Shown: one piece after another, positions 41,691 to 51,974 of the stretch
Layout: each line of letters begins with the position of its first letter
Numbering within the stretch: the first letter of the stretch is position 1
Assembly (NCBI GenBank): GCA_947482115.1
Contig: CANKII010000002.1
Location: 124,001-188,000, forward strand
Direction of reading: 5' to 3'
Origin: Fibrobacterota bacterium
Lineage (GTDB): Bacteria; Fibrobacterota; Fibrobacteria; UBA11236
DNA length: 64,000 nt
The notes under the pieces: generated by a model
The model's database searches: none
Told to the model about the DNA's origin: nothing
The model's input: the letters and a program-made list of their open reading frames with translations, nothing else
Made by a program: the position numbers and the translations under genes

Positions 41691-42671
41691 ATGTTCGATA
41701 AACGCGGAATATTTCTGTATGTGATTGCCGCGATCCTGATTCTGTCACGCCCCGCTTCCGCAGGTGATGAAAAAACCTGGAAGGATTTTTTTGACACGAA
41801 GAAACCTGGCACGCTTGATGATGAAAAACGGATCATCGTGGCGGGATATCATTGTGGCTTCACGATTCAACAGGGGGTCAGTGCCAGTGTCGGTGGAAAG
41901 AAAATTGCAATGAATTTGATGCTCGGCGGCATCAAGAAGGAGGACCTGCAAGAGATTGCGGACAATGCCTATGTCGCATTCCTTGAACAAATTAAAGCTT
42001 CGGGTCGCGAGGTTGTGTCTCTCGAAGAGCTCAAGGCCACCAAAGGCTACGCCAAGCTGGATACCACGGTGCTTGCGCCGGACAAGGTTTTCAGCGTGCA
42101 GTACACGGTTTCTCAAAGCAGAACTTATGTGGTTGTCAGCCCCAAGGCCATCCCCCTTTCCTTCGCGGTCACGGAACCTCTTAAAGATGCAACCTCACCT
42201 GTTGGCAACTTTAAAGCCATCGCAGCCATTGCCGATGAACTCAAGGCCGTCGTGGTTGTTCCGCTAGTGACCATTGACTTTTTGAATTTGGAAAGTTCCG
42301 GCCACAGTGCTGGTGGTGCCTATTCCGGCACTGAATATACGGGCGCCAAGATTAGCGCAGAACCCATGATGTACATCGGGCCAGCCACCACGCAATATCT
42401 TTTTTACAGCCCGGGTTACGGCTTTGGATCGGCGTATGTGGAAAAAAACATTGTGATCGAAGGGGACTTCGGAAATAAGTTCGCCGAAGGTGACGACGCC
42501 ATGAATCATTTTGACATCGGTAGCGCGCTTATTTCCTTTGACACGGGTAAAAATTGGGCGGATAAAATGCTGTTACTTGCGGATCCTCCGAAATACAAGC
42601 AACTCGTACTGCAGGCCCATGTACAGGCGGGCAAGTACTTTGGCCAGATACTCGATAAATACAAACCCTGA
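41691..42671 (+). CDS. Hypothetical secreted protein
   Basis: 326-residue protein with a signal peptide (about 1-25, ending RPASAG) and a soluble domain: KRIIVAGYHCGFTIQQGVSASVGGKKIAMNL in part (AGYHCGFTIQQGVSA), a hydrophobic stretch AVVVVPLVTIDFLNLESSGH, and GGAYSGTEYTGAKISAEPMMYIG. No recognised catalytic motif. GGAGG 6 bases before ATG 41691 fixes the start (upstream TTG rejected). Monocistronic, between inverted repeats and its own terminator, so it is probably individually regulated. Confidence 0.6.
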   Translation: MFDKRGIFLYVIAAILILSRPASAGDEKTWKDFFDTKKPGTLDDEKRIIVAGYHCGFTIQQGVSASVGGKKIAMNLMLGGIKKEDLQEIADNAYVAFLEQIKASGREVVSLEELKATKGYAKLDTTVLAPDKVFSVQYTVSQSRTYVVVSPKAIPLSFAVTEPLKDATSPVGNFKAIAAIADELKAVVVVPLVTIDFLNLESSGHSAGGAYSGTEYTGAKISAEPMMYIGPATTQYLFYSPGYGFGSAYVEKNIVIEGDFGNKFAEGDDAMNHFDIGSALISFDTGKNWADKMLLLADPPKYKQLVLQAHVQAGKYFGQILDKYKP

Positions 42672-42705
42672 AGGTGCAGACAAGTCGTAATATTGGCGGA
42701 TTTGG

Positions 42706-42736
42706 TATGCCTCTCCAGTCGGAGGGGCATTTTTTA
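42706..42736 (+). terminator. Rho-independent terminator
   Basis: ATGCCTCTCC-AGTC-GGAGGGGCAT stem (one G-T pair) followed by TTTTT, 35 bp after the secreted protein gene. Confidence 0.88.
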
Positions 42737-42811
42737 TGACGGGGTTTAACGGCGCTTTTCCCTGCCGGGAAAACCCCCTGAATCTTCGCAAAAACTACCT
42801 TTGCGGCCTCT

Positions 42812-44062
42812 ATGAATCCCCATCAACTTCCCGATGAATGGGGGCGTTTCGGCCCTTATGGCGGTAAATACGCTCCTGAAGTTCTCATGCCCGCCTTGGA
42901 GGAATTGGAAGGCTTTTACAATCAGGTGCAAGGGGATGCCGCATTTCACCAGGAGCTGGATGGGTTGCTGCGCGATTTTGTCGGCCGTCCTTCGCCTTTG
43001 TATTTCGCGGAGCGCTTGACGGAACTTTGCCGCGGCGCCAAGGTGTATCTCAAACGCGAGGATCTAAATCATACCGGCGCGCACAAGATCAACAACTCCG
43101 TTGGACAGGTGTTGATTGCGCGGCGTATGGGCAAGAAGCGCATTATCGCTGAAACGGGCGCGGGGCAGCACGGCGTGGCCACGGCCACGGCGGCGGCGCG
43201 CTTCGGCATGGAATGCGTCATCTACATGGGACGCGTCGACATGGAGCGGCAGGCGCCCAATGTCCATCGCATGAAACTGTTGGGCGCGGAAGTCGTGCCC
43301 GTCGATTCCGGCAGCATGACGCTCAAGGACGCCATCAACGAAGCCATTCGCGACTGGGTGACGCATATCCGCGACACGCATTATGTGTTTGGATCGGTGC
43401 TCGGCCCGCATCCCTATCCGAAAATCGTGCGCGACTTCCAGAAAATCATTGGCATAGAAACCGAAACCCAAATGCAGGAAAAGGAAAAACGCCTGCCTGA
43501 CGTGCTCGTGGCTTGCGTGGGCGGTGGCAGCAACGCGATGGGGTTGTTCTACAACTTCCTCGACAAGCCTTCGGTCCGTTTAGTTGGCGTGGAAGCGGGC
43601 GGAGAAGGGATCGCGACAGGTCGTCATGCCGCGCGTTTTGAAGGCGGAACATTGGGCATCCTGCATGGAACCCGCAGCTATGTCTTGCAAACCCCGCAAG
43701 GACAGATTGCCGAAACCCATTCCATTTCGGCGGGCTTGGACTATCCCAGCGTCGGACCCGAGCATGCCTTTTACCGCGATCAAAAGCGCATCGAGTTTGC
43801 CAGTATTACCGACTTGGAAGCGTTGAATGCTTTCCACACCTTGTGCCGGTTGGAAGGTATCATTCCCGCCCTGGAAAGTTCGCATGCCGTGGCCCATGCC
43901 TTGAAGTTGGCGCCCACCTTGCCGAAAGAGACACTGTTGGTGATCAACCTTTCAGGTCGTGGCGACAAGGATTTGCAAACCGTGCTGGATACCATGACGC
44001 CGGAAAGCGGAAGTCCGGGTCAACAAGCGGTTCCCAAAACGACGGGAGCTGTAAAGCGATGA
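42812..44062 (+). CDS. trpB: Tryptophan synthase beta chain
   Basis: 416-residue PLP enzyme joining indole and serine. [19 protein letters not shown] at the N-terminus, PLP lysine in [28 protein letters not shown], the phosphate loop VGGGSNAMG, and [11 protein letters not shown] are canonical TrpB1. The C-terminal tail ([17 protein letters not shown]) is extra. First gene of a chain with 1-4 bp overlaps running to nadK. A GC hairpin lies upstream (42756-42773); no Trp-rich leader peptide was seen. Confidence 0.97.
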   Translation: MNPHQLPDEWGRFGPYGGKYAPEVLMPALEELEGFYNQVQGDAAFHQELDGLLRDFVGRPSPLYFAERLTELCRGAKVYLKREDLNHTGAHKINNSVGQVLIARRMGKKRIIAETGAGQHGVATATAAARFGMECVIYMGRVDMERQAPNVHRMKLLGAEVVPVDSGSMTLKDAINEAIRDWVTHIRDTHYVFGSVLGPHPYPKIVRDFQKIIGIETETQMQEKEKRLPDVLVACVGGGSNAMGLFYNFLDKPSVRLVGVEAGGEGIATGRHAARFEGGTLGILHGTRSYVLQTPQGQIAETHSISAGLDYPSVGPEHAFYRDQKRIEFASITDLEALNAFHTLCRLEGIIPALESSHAVAHALKLAPTLPKETLLVINLSGRGDKDLQTVLDTMTPESGSPGQQAVPKTTGAVKR

Positions 44063-44865
44063 ACCGGATCGATGCCGCTTTTGTACGCTTACGCGAAAAA
44101 AAACAAAAGGCCTTTATTCCTTATATTGCGGCGGGAGTGCCCGGTTTCAAGGAAACCGTGGACATCGCTCTCGATCTCGAAGCGGCGGGTGCGGATATTT
44201 TGGAATTGGGCTATCCCTTTTCCGATCCCATGGCCGATGGGGCAGTGAACCAATTGGCAGCAAATCGCGCCTTGCAAAACGGTCTGAACGACGAGGCCTA
44301 TTTGGACATCGTCCGGGGCATCCGAACAAAATCGCAATTGCCCATCGTGGTGTTCTCCTATCTCAACCCGATTTTCAAACTCGGCATGGCGGACTTTGCC
44401 CGTCGCGCCAAGGAAGCCGGCGTGGATGGCTTTCTGTTGGTGGACATGCCTGTCGAGGAGTCTGCTGAATTTCAGGAGACTTGCCGGACTTTAGACTTGC
44501 GTCTCATTTTTCTTGCTGCGCCCACGACCACGCCCGTGCGGCTGCAACGGTTATTGCGGGAGGCCAGCGGCTTCCTCTATTACATCTCGCGCACCGGCAT
44601 CACCGGCGAACGCGCAGGTTTCGAAGAAAATTTCGAGGAGAAGTTGCGCGCGGTGAAAGCCGCTTCGAAACTTCCCGTGGTAGTCGGTTTCGGTATCTCG
44701 ACGCCGGAACAGGTACGCGCCGTATGTGCCTTGTGTGACGGAGCGGTGGTCGGCAGTGCTTTGGTGCGCCGCACCTTGGACGACAAGCCCTTTGCTGACT
44801 TGCGGGAGGAATTACGCGGTGTGGCACGTGCACTAATCTCACCCACCAAGGAGATTTGGCCATGA
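44059..44865 (+). CDS. trpA: Tryptophan synthase alpha chain
   Basis: 268-residue TIM-barrel subunit cleaving indole-glycerol phosphate. YIAAGVPGF, catalytic Glu in [15 protein letters not shown] with the Asp in the same motif, [26 protein letters not shown] and VVGFGIS are conserved. The ATG overlaps trpB stop (ATGA). Upstream codons in the same frame overlap trpB and are rejected. Confidence 0.96.
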   Translation: MNRIDAAFVRLREKKQKAFIPYIAAGVPGFKETVDIALDLEAAGADILELGYPFSDPMADGAVNQLAANRALQNGLNDEAYLDIVRGIRTKSQLPIVVFSYLNPIFKLGMADFARRAKEAGVDGFLLVDMPVEESAEFQETCRTLDLRLIFLAAPTTTPVRLQRLLREASGFLYYISRTGITGERAGFEENFEEKLRAVKAASKLPVVVGFGISTPEQVRAVCALCDGAVVGSALVRRTLDDKPFADLREELRGVARALISPTKEIWP

Positions 44866-45128
44866 GCATGGATTTGGATGGATGGCGCAGCCGCATTGAT
44901 GCGCTGAATTCAAAGCTGGTGGATTTGCTGAATGAGCGCGCGCGCTGCGCCCTCGAGATTGCAGCCTTTAAAAGCAAGAACAATCTTCCCGTTCTCGATC
45001 CGATACGCGAGCAGCAAGTACTCGACAAAGTGGCCCAGCACAACGGCGGTCCTTTGACAGATGAAGCCTTGCAGGGAATTTTCCGCTGCATCATGGCGGA
45101 GCATCGCAAGCTGGAGGAAGAGGCTTGA
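44862..45128 (+). CDS. Chorismate mutase (AroQ type)
   Basis: 88-residue all-helical enzyme turning chorismate into prephenate. WRSRIDALNSKLVDLLNERARCALEIAAFK with the Arg and Lys of the active site is given here in two parts: RIDALNSKLVDLLNERA and LEIAAFKSKNNLPVLDP, then RCIMAEHRKLEEE. ATGA overlap with trpA; overlap with tyrA downstream. It supplies prephenate to the next enzyme. Confidence 0.93.
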   Translation: MSMDLDGWRSRIDALNSKLVDLLNERARCALEIAAFKSKNNLPVLDPIREQQVLDKVAQHNGGPLTDEALQGIFRCIMAEHRKLEEEA

Positions 45129-46246
45129 GCAGCCAGCAGAAAACATTGGCCGTTGTCGGCCTGGGTTTACTTGGCGCCTCCATCGCCGATGCGACACGGA
45201 AGCGTTATCCGGGTTGGCGCATTCTTGGGATTTCTTCCGCAGCCACCATTCAGGAAGCCTTGAATCTGAAGCTCATTGATGAAGGTTGGGATTATCCGGA
45301 CGTCGCCAAGGCTTTGGAAGCTTGTGACATCGGCTTTCTGTGCACTCCCATCGATAATATTCTGGGCCTGCTGCAATCGTGGGTGGAAAAACCACTGCAA
45401 CTGAAACCCGGCGCAATTATTTCCGATGTGGGCAGCACCAAGGCTGTCATTTGCGTCGCGGGAAAAAAAGTATTCCCGGCGGATCGCGATGGTGTGTTCA
45501 TCGGTTCGCATCCCATGGCGGGTTCGGAAAAAACCGGTTTGAAAGCACGCGATGCACATCTCTTCGAAAACGCGGCTTGGATTATTTGCCCAGACAAAGA
45601 TGCTTCTGCGAAAATGGAAGTGGCTCGTATTGAGTTGGAGAAATTCGTGCAGGGATTGGGCGCGCGGACTTTGACCTTGAATCCACAGAATCACGATCTC
45701 ATCGTGGCGATGGCTTCGCATCTTCCACAAATTCTTTCCACCGCTTTGGCGGCTTATGCGGGCACCAGTGAATCGTTGTCCAGTATTTTGGAAGTGGCGG
45801 GCGGCGGGTTTCGCGACATGACACGTCTCGCCGGCTCGAGTTTCGCGGTGTGGGAACCCATCCTGCGCACCAACCGCAGCAATCTGGAATTCATTCTGCC
45901 CACCTTCCGTCGCGAACTGGAAGCCTTGGAAATATCCCTTTCCAAGGATGGGGGAGAGCAGTTTTTTGAAGAGGCCAATACCCTGCGAAGCAAATTTTCC
46001 GCGCCGCGAAAAGGTTTTACTTCTCCCACCACGGAAATTCTGGTGGATCTGGAAGACAAACCCGGTGCCCTGCTTGCCGTTCTCTCTCCGCTGTCTCAAG
46101 CGAACCTGAATGTGTTGGATTTGGAAATTTTAAAAGTGCGCGAAGGTGAAGAAGGCGTGTTGATGATGGGCTTCCACAAATTGGAGGAAGCACAGTCTGC
46201 ACTGGTACTGTTGGAAAAATCGGGACATCAGGCGAGGTTGCGTTAA
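45125..46246 (+). CDS. tyrA: Prephenate dehydrogenase with C-terminal ACT domain
   Basis: 373-residue NAD-dependent enzyme of tyrosine synthesis. Rossmann motif VVGLGLLGASIADA, SDVGSTKAVI, GSHPMAGSEKTG and helical dimerisation region, then an ACT regulatory domain (about 300-373, VDLEDKPGALLAVLSPLSQ) that probably senses tyrosine. Start is TTG 45125, overlapping the chorismate mutase stop (TTGA). Stop TAA shares one base with the next ATG. Confidence 0.93.
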   Translation: MSSQQKTLAVVGLGLLGASIADATRKRYPGWRILGISSAATIQEALNLKLIDEGWDYPDVAKALEACDIGFLCTPIDNILGLLQSWVEKPLQLKPGAIISDVGSTKAVICVAGKKVFPADRDGVFIGSHPMAGSEKTGLKARDAHLFENAAWIICPDKDASAKMEVARIELEKFVQGLGARTLTLNPQNHDLIVAMASHLPQILSTALAAYAGTSESLSSILEVAGGGFRDMTRLAGSSFAVWEPILRTNRSNLEFILPTFRRELEALEISLSKDGGEQFFEEANTLRSKFSAPRKGFTSPTTEILVDLEDKPGALLAVLSPLSQANLNVLDLEILKVREGEEGVLMMGFHKLEEAQSALVLLEKSGHQARLR

Positions 46247-47646
46247 TGCAAGAGGAACTGTTGATTCCCCCCGTAGGAGCGGGATTCAATCCCGCTCCTA
46301 CGGGGGGAACAGAAATCCATCGCAGCAAACGTTTGCGCGGTGCGATCTCCTTTTCAGGTGACGCCTATTCCTCCATGTTTGCCGCAGCCATTGCATCGCT
46401 GGGTGAAGAATCCACGCGGCTGGAAAACTTGCCGGATGCGCCATGGTTCCAGAATTTCCGTGCATGCCTCGAATCACTCGGTACTTCGTTTGAACAATTT
46501 GAAAATCACTGGCTGGTTCATGGCCCGTTGCATCCCGTTTCGGAATCGTTGGAAGCCAAACATGAAATTGCCGCATTGATTTTGGCGGGATTGAATGCCC
46601 CGTTAAATCTGGATTCAATCCATATTCCCAATGATATACACGTCTTGTTGGATTCGATGTTCCCCGGTAGGGGCGACTCGCGAGTCGCCCCTACCGGGGA
46701 ATTGCATCGCAAGGCCAAAAATTTCTGCAAGCCTGCCGATTTGAAATGGGACGGAACTCTGGCAAAAGTCCCGTTGTTGTTCCATCATCTCGTTGCAGGT
46801 GAAAGCCTGGAATTGCAGTTGCGCCGGTTGGGATCGGATGTGCTGGAAAATCTGTTGCAGCAATTCGAGATCGACGCCAAAGTCGAGCGTGACGACGACA
46901 AGAATGCCGATGAGTTCACTCGCCGTCAGGCGCGGTTGATGCGCACCGCGGGCAAAGAGGAAATATTGACGCGAGTCAAACTCCCCGCCGCCTCGAAACC
47001 CAAGGCTGCGTTCATCTCTCTGCCGGGTGATGTGAGCGAAGCATCCATCGTTGCCTTGGTCGCGACCTTGATCAAAGGCTCGGACGTGATGCTGGACGGC
47101 GTATTACTGAACACGGGACGTGGTGGGTTTTTCAAAGCGCTGCGGCGCATGGGCGCGGATATTGAAATGGTGCAGCGCAAGGATCGCTTCGGAGAATCGG
47201 TGGGAAGCGTTCGTGTCCGTTCCAGTGAATTGTTCGGCAAACGCTTCGACGCCGAAACGCTGTCGGATATGCGCGACGAGGTTTTCCTGTTGTTATTGGC
47301 CGCCGCGTTTGCGGAAGGCGAATCGGTATTCCGCGATTTGGATTATCTGCGCGAAGGCCAGGTGGATTTGCTCAAGCCTTTCATTAACACCTTGAAGCAG
47401 GCCGGAGTGGAAGTTGGAGAATTTGAAGACGGGCTCGTCATTCGCGGCAAGCAGGAAAACGACGGTGGCGTCTATGACTCACTCGGCCATTCTGGATTGG
47501 CCGCTGCGTATGCCGTTCTCGCATTGAAGTCCCACGGCACTTCGACACTCGCCGGAATCGAAGCGTTGGATTATCGCTTTCCCGGATTGTTGAGTCGTCT
47601 TGAAGCTTTGACCACGGCGGAAAAACAGGTGGAGAGGGTCGCATGA
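46246..47646 (+). CDS. aroA: EPSP synthase-like protein with degraded active site
   Basis: 466-residue protein in the AroA position of the operon. Fold-level matches to 5-enolpyruvylshikimate-3-phosphate synthase: RLRGAISFSGDAYSSMFAAA (family PGDKSISHRA), LPGDVSEASIVALVATL, RDEVFLLLLAAAFAEGESV (Asp kept), FPGLLSRLEAL. Key residues are missing: the N-terminal Lys/Ser/Arg (K-S...R becomes A-Y...F), the GNSGT motif, KESDR (becomes GQVDL) and DHRIAMA (becomes GHSGLAAA). Two palindromic repeats lie inside the frame (codons about 7-22 and 139-153). Either a repurposed EPSPS paralogue or a decaying gene that still has an open frame. Confidence 0.7.
   Translation: MQEELLIPPVGAGFNPAPTGGTEIHRSKRLRGAISFSGDAYSSMFAAAIASLGEESTRLENLPDAPWFQNFRACLESLGTSFEQFENHWLVHGPLHPVSESLEAKHEIAALILAGLNAPLNLDSIHIPNDIHVLLDSMFPGRGDSRVAPTGELHRKAKNFCKPADLKWDGTLAKVPLLFHHLVAGESLELQLRRLGSDVLENLLQQFEIDAKVERDDDKNADEFTRRQARLMRTAGKEEILTRVKLPAASKPKAAFISLPGDVSEASIVALVATLIKGSDVMLDGVLLNTGRGGFFKALRRMGADIEMVQRKDRFGESVGSVRVRSSELFGKRFDAETLSDMRDEVFLLLLAAAFAEGESVFRDLDYLREGQVDLLKPFINTLKQAGVEVGEFEDGLVIRGKQENDGGVYDSLGHSGLAAAYAVLALKSHGTSTLAGIEALDYRFPGLLSRLEALTTAEKQVERVA
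46265..46309. repeat. Palindromic repeat inside the EPSPS-like gene, 5' copy
   Basis: 45-bp inverted repeat, 22-bp arms around a single C (46287), half-site CCCCCCGTAGGAGCGGGATT. Read in frame as PPVGAGFNPAPTGG. It lies before the first recognisable EPSPS motif, so it extends the N-terminus. Confidence 0.93.
46660..46701. repeat. Palindromic repeat inside the EPSPS-like gene, internal copy
   Basis: 42-bp perfect palindrome without a loop, half-site TTCCCCGGTAGGGGCGACTCG in two parts: TTCCCCGGTAG and GGGCGACTCG. Read in frame as FPGRGDSRVAPTGE. It interrupts the region where EPSPS homologues have the end of the first domain segment. Confidence 0.95.
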
Positions 47647-48581
47647 AGGCGAAGAAAGTTTCCGATCCCGCCATCTCTGCGCCGAAAATCCAAATTCGGA
47701 CGCTTGGAGTCATGGCCATCAAGGGTCGCATGGACAAAGCCATGCACATTGTGCGTGACTTTGCCGAAGCGAATCGTGATGTGAAAGTTTACGTCAACAG
47801 CTATCTCAAATCGTTTGCGGGCAAGCGCCTGCATTCGGAAAGCGACGCATTTCTTGGCTCGAAAGTGGATGTGCTGCTGTCCCTCGGCGGTGACGGAACA
47901 TTTTTGACGGCGGCGCGTTTGGTGCGCGGCCAAAAGGTTCCCATACTCGGTGTGAATCTCGGCCGTGTCGGATTTCTCGCCGATGCATCGCTTGAAAATC
48001 TCGCGCAAATTCTTGAGGAGTTGTTGCAGCACAAATACACATTGCGCAGCCGCATGTTGCTTTCCATTGAACACAGCCGTGGCCGCAAGCGTGTGTTCGA
48101 GGATATTTCGCTCAATGAAATTGCCTTTACGGGGGTGATGGGCATTCAGATGGTGGAATTGTCGGTGACGGTGCAAGGACGTTTTCTCACCGAGTACCGC
48201 GTGGATGGATTGTTGGTTTCGACTCCCACCGGTTCGACGGCGTATTCGCTTTCAGCGGGCGGGCCGATTATTCACCCCTCTGGAAATTCCATTCTGCTCA
48301 CGCCCATGAATCCCGCCTCGCTATCCGTGCGGCCTCTCGTGCTGCCGGACTCCATGGAAATTGAAGTGAAGAGTCTTGTAGCTCCGGACAAGACGGTGAA
48401 CATTTATGTGGATGGCCGCCATCGCGGGCGTTTGCGTTTGGGCGACACCGTTCGCATTCTGAGAAATCCAGAGGACATTCGCATCATTAGGCCGCTGAGC
48501 AGTTCGTATTTCAATTCGCTGCGCACCAAGTTGGGATGGACGGGAAGCCGTGCCTCGACAGGCTCGGCAACCGCGCTTTGA
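47643..48581 (+). CDS. nadK: NAD kinase
   Basis: 312-residue enzyme making NADP. GGDGT motif in LLSLGGDGTFLTAARL, GVNLGRVGFLAD, ISLNEIAFTG-type region, and STPTGSTAYSLSAGGPI are present. ATGA overlap with the EPSPS-like gene. The last 10 residues (RASTGSATAL) come from a TTCGAC-type repeat sequence, so the native tail has been replaced or extended. Last gene of the operon that begins at trpB. Confidence 0.95.
   Translation: MKAKKVSDPAISAPKIQIRTLGVMAIKGRMDKAMHIVRDFAEANRDVKVYVNSYLKSFAGKRLHSESDAFLGSKVDVLLSLGGDGTFLTAARLVRGQKVPILGVNLGRVGFLADASLENLAQILEELLQHKYTLRSRMLLSIEHSRGRKRVFEDISLNEIAFTGVMGIQMVELSVTVQGRFLTEYRVDGLLVSTPTGSTAYSLSAGGPIIHPSGNSILLTPMNPASLSVRPLVLPDSMEIEVKSLVAPDKTVNIYVDGRHRGRLRLGDTVRILRNPEDIRIIRPLSSSYFNSLRTKLGWTGSRASTGSATAL
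48553..48568. repeat. TTCGAC-type element at the nadK 3' end
   Basis: CCTCGACAGGCTCGGC, close to CTTCGACAGGCTCAGC in pheT and read in the same phase (ASTGSA). It supplies the final codons of nadK. Confidence 0.55.
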
Positions 48582-48630
48582 TGACCCATCCTGCGCAGCC
48601 GTAATTTTTCCGCGACAAAAAATCGCCCAT

Positions 48631-48660
48631 AAAAAAAGACCCGCCTTTTCGGCGGGCCTC
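48631..48660 (-). terminator. Rho-independent terminator of the Ala-rich lipoprotein gene
   Basis: On the minus strand: CCCGCC-GAAAA-GGCGGG stem followed by TCTTTTTTT. It lies 40 bp past the lipoprotein stop and, read the other way, could also slow transcription leaving nadK. Confidence 0.85.
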
Positions 48661-48700
48661 TTCACAAAAGAATTCTTCTAATCCAACGTTATTTCTCTGA

Positions 48701-50056
<1,356 letters not shown>

Positions 50057-50186
50057 TCAACAAAAAATATTTGTCTTATTGCCACGGACTTAAAATTTTA
50101 AATTTGATGTCTCCAGCGAAGCCTAGCTAACTGCCCATCCGGGCCCCTCTTTGTTACCTTTAATCGCTTCTGAGGATCGGTAACCT

Positions 50187-51884
50187 ATGCTGCGCAGCTT
50201 GAACATCCGCAACTTCGCGATCATCGATGAAAGCGGGATCGAATTCGAATCCGGTTTCACAGCAATCACGGGTGAAACAGGTGCTGGCAAATCCATTCTG
50301 CTCAATGCGCTGAAACTCATTCTCGGCGCGAAAGCCCGATCCGATTTGATTCGACAGGGTGCGGACAAGCTCCGCGTCGAGGCTGTTTTCAATCTGCCAT
50401 CGTCTCCCGCTTTGCGTGAACTCCTGGGCGGACTTGAACTGGATGTGGAAGATGAACTGACGTTGGAGCGCGAGCTGACTTCTGCGGGGAAAAATCGTGC
50501 GCGAGTGAACGGAACTTTAGTCACACTGGCCGATCTTGAAGCCATCGGTCGGCATCTCGTTGATCTTCATGGGCAGCATGAACAACAGGGATTGCTGGAC
50601 ACCGCCACTCATGGCGCTTATCTCGATGGCTCTGCGGGATTGAGCGAGGAAGCGACGGCTTACACGCGTCTTTATTCGGCCTTCCGTTCCTCCGAGTCTG
50701 CACTGCGTCAAGCTGAAGAAGATGCGGGACGTTTGCGGGAGCAAATTGAATTTCTGCAATTCCAATTCAAGGAGTTGGACAAAGCCGGGCTTCGCGAAGG
50801 CGAGGAGGAAAAACTCGAAGGCGAATTGAAAATGCTTTCCGGTTTGGAAAAGGTCGTGGCGGGGCAACAGGCTTGTCTTGAAGCGCTGGAAGGTCAAACC
50901 GGTGCACTGGGTGCATTGGGACGGTTGGAACGGGAACTGCAGAATTTGGCGAAGCATCTACCGGGCGTTTCGACCCATTCGACAAGCTCAGGGCAGGCAC
51001 GCTCAACGACCGGTCGTGGTGGAATTGATGAAGCTCGAGAGATACTCTCTCAATTGCGTGATGAATTGCGGCATCTCAACATTCCGGCTTCGGCGGATCC
51101 GGTACGGATCGACGCATTGAATGCACGACTGGCGTTGTTCCAAAAGCTGCGGACCAAATACAAAACGAATTTGGCAGGTCTGATTGGATTGCGCGATCGG
51201 CGCAAGGAAGAAATCTCTCGTGTGGAAAATGCCGAAGTGGAAACCGCCTCACTCAACGATCAACGCGATGCTGCGTTGGCCGCAGCGAAGAAAGCTGCGA
51301 AAGCGCTCTCGGATAAACGCCATGCAGCCGCCAAAAAATTTGATGCAGAAGTGAATAAACGCCTTGCCCAACTGGGCATGGAAGGCAGCCGCTTTGAAAC
51401 GCGCTTTCAGCTCGTGGAAGGCGAAGGCCTCGGAACTTTCGGTTTGGATCGCATTGAATTTTTTCTTGCAGCGAATGCAGGCGAGCCGACTCGATCCCTC
51501 AAACAAAGCGCTTCCGGCGGAGAAATTTCCCGCGTGATGCTGGCCATCAAGGGCGCGCTGGCGCAGGGTGATCCGCGACCGGTGTTGGTGTTCGATGAAT
51601 TGGACACCGGCATCGGCGGAACCACGGCCTTGCGAATAGGGGAGGCGTTGGTGGAACTGGCGAAGCATCATCAACTGCTCGTGATTACCCATCTCCATCA
51701 GGTGGCCGCGCAGGCCAGTCATCAGCATCGCGTGGTGAAAACCATGGAGGGCGGGCGTACGGTAACAAACGTGTTACCCCTGAAAGAAAAGGATCGTGCC
51801 GCGGAATTGGCGCGTATGATGGGCGACGAAGGCTCGGACGCGGCATTGCGGCATGCCAAGGAGTTGTTGCGCAAAGGCGGTTGA
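50187..51884 (+). CDS. recN: DNA repair protein RecN
   Basis: 565-residue SMC-like ATPase in double-strand break repair. N-terminal MLRSLNIRNFAIID and Walker A GETGAGKSILL, central coiled coil (about 150-370), ABC signature SASGGEISRVMLAIKGAL, Walker B LVFDELDTGIGG, and the H-loop VITHLHQVAAQA. In the coiled-coil region about 19 residues (VSTHSTSSGQARSTTGRGG) are encoded by a TTCGAC repeat element at 50965-51020. That is presumably tolerated because it extends a flexible stretch. Confidence 0.95.
   Translation: MLRSLNIRNFAIIDESGIEFESGFTAITGETGAGKSILLNALKLILGAKARSDLIRQGADKLRVEAVFNLPSSPALRELLGGLELDVEDELTLERELTSAGKNRARVNGTLVTLADLEAIGRHLVDLHGQHEQQGLLDTATHGAYLDGSAGLSEEATAYTRLYSAFRSSESALRQAEEDAGRLREQIEFLQFQFKELDKAGLREGEEEKLEGELKMLSGLEKVVAGQQACLEALEGQTGALGALGRLERELQNLAKHLPGVSTHSTSSGQARSTTGRGGIDEAREILSQLRDELRHLNIPASADPVRIDALNARLALFQKLRTKYKTNLAGLIGLRDRRKEEISRVENAEVETASLNDQRDAALAAAKKAAKALSDKRHAAAKKFDAEVNKRLAQLGMEGSRFETRFQLVEGEGLGTFGLDRIEFFLAANAGEPTRSLKQSASGGEISRVMLAIKGALAQGDPRPVLVFDELDTGIGGTTALRIGEALVELAKHHQLLVITHLHQVAAQASHQHRVVKTMEGGRTVTNVLPLKEKDRAAELARMMGDEGSDAALRHAKELLRKGG
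50965..51020. repeat. TTCGAC-type element inside recN
   Basis: Contains TTCGACAAGCTCAGGGCAGG flanked by GCGTTTCGACC and AACGACCGGTCGTGG. Read in frame as a Ser/Thr/Gly-rich insert within the coiled-coil portion of RecN. Confidence 0.8.
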
Positions 51885-51921
51885 TGTAAACTGTTGGGGC
51901 AGGGGTTTCATGTTTTGAAAC

Positions 51922-51958
51922 TTCGGTAGGGGCAACCCGCCGGGTTGCCCCTACCGAA
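51922..51958. repeat. Palindromic repeat, GTAGGGGC family, between recN and bcp
   Basis: 37-bp inverted repeat, 18-bp arms around one C (51940), half-site TTCGGTAGGGGCAACCCG. The inner 31 bp equal the 11070-11104 copy. It ends 16 bp before the bcp ATG, so the hairpin could influence translation of the peroxiredoxin. Confidence 0.93.
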
Positions 51959-51974
51959 TAAAATAGGGGTTCCA

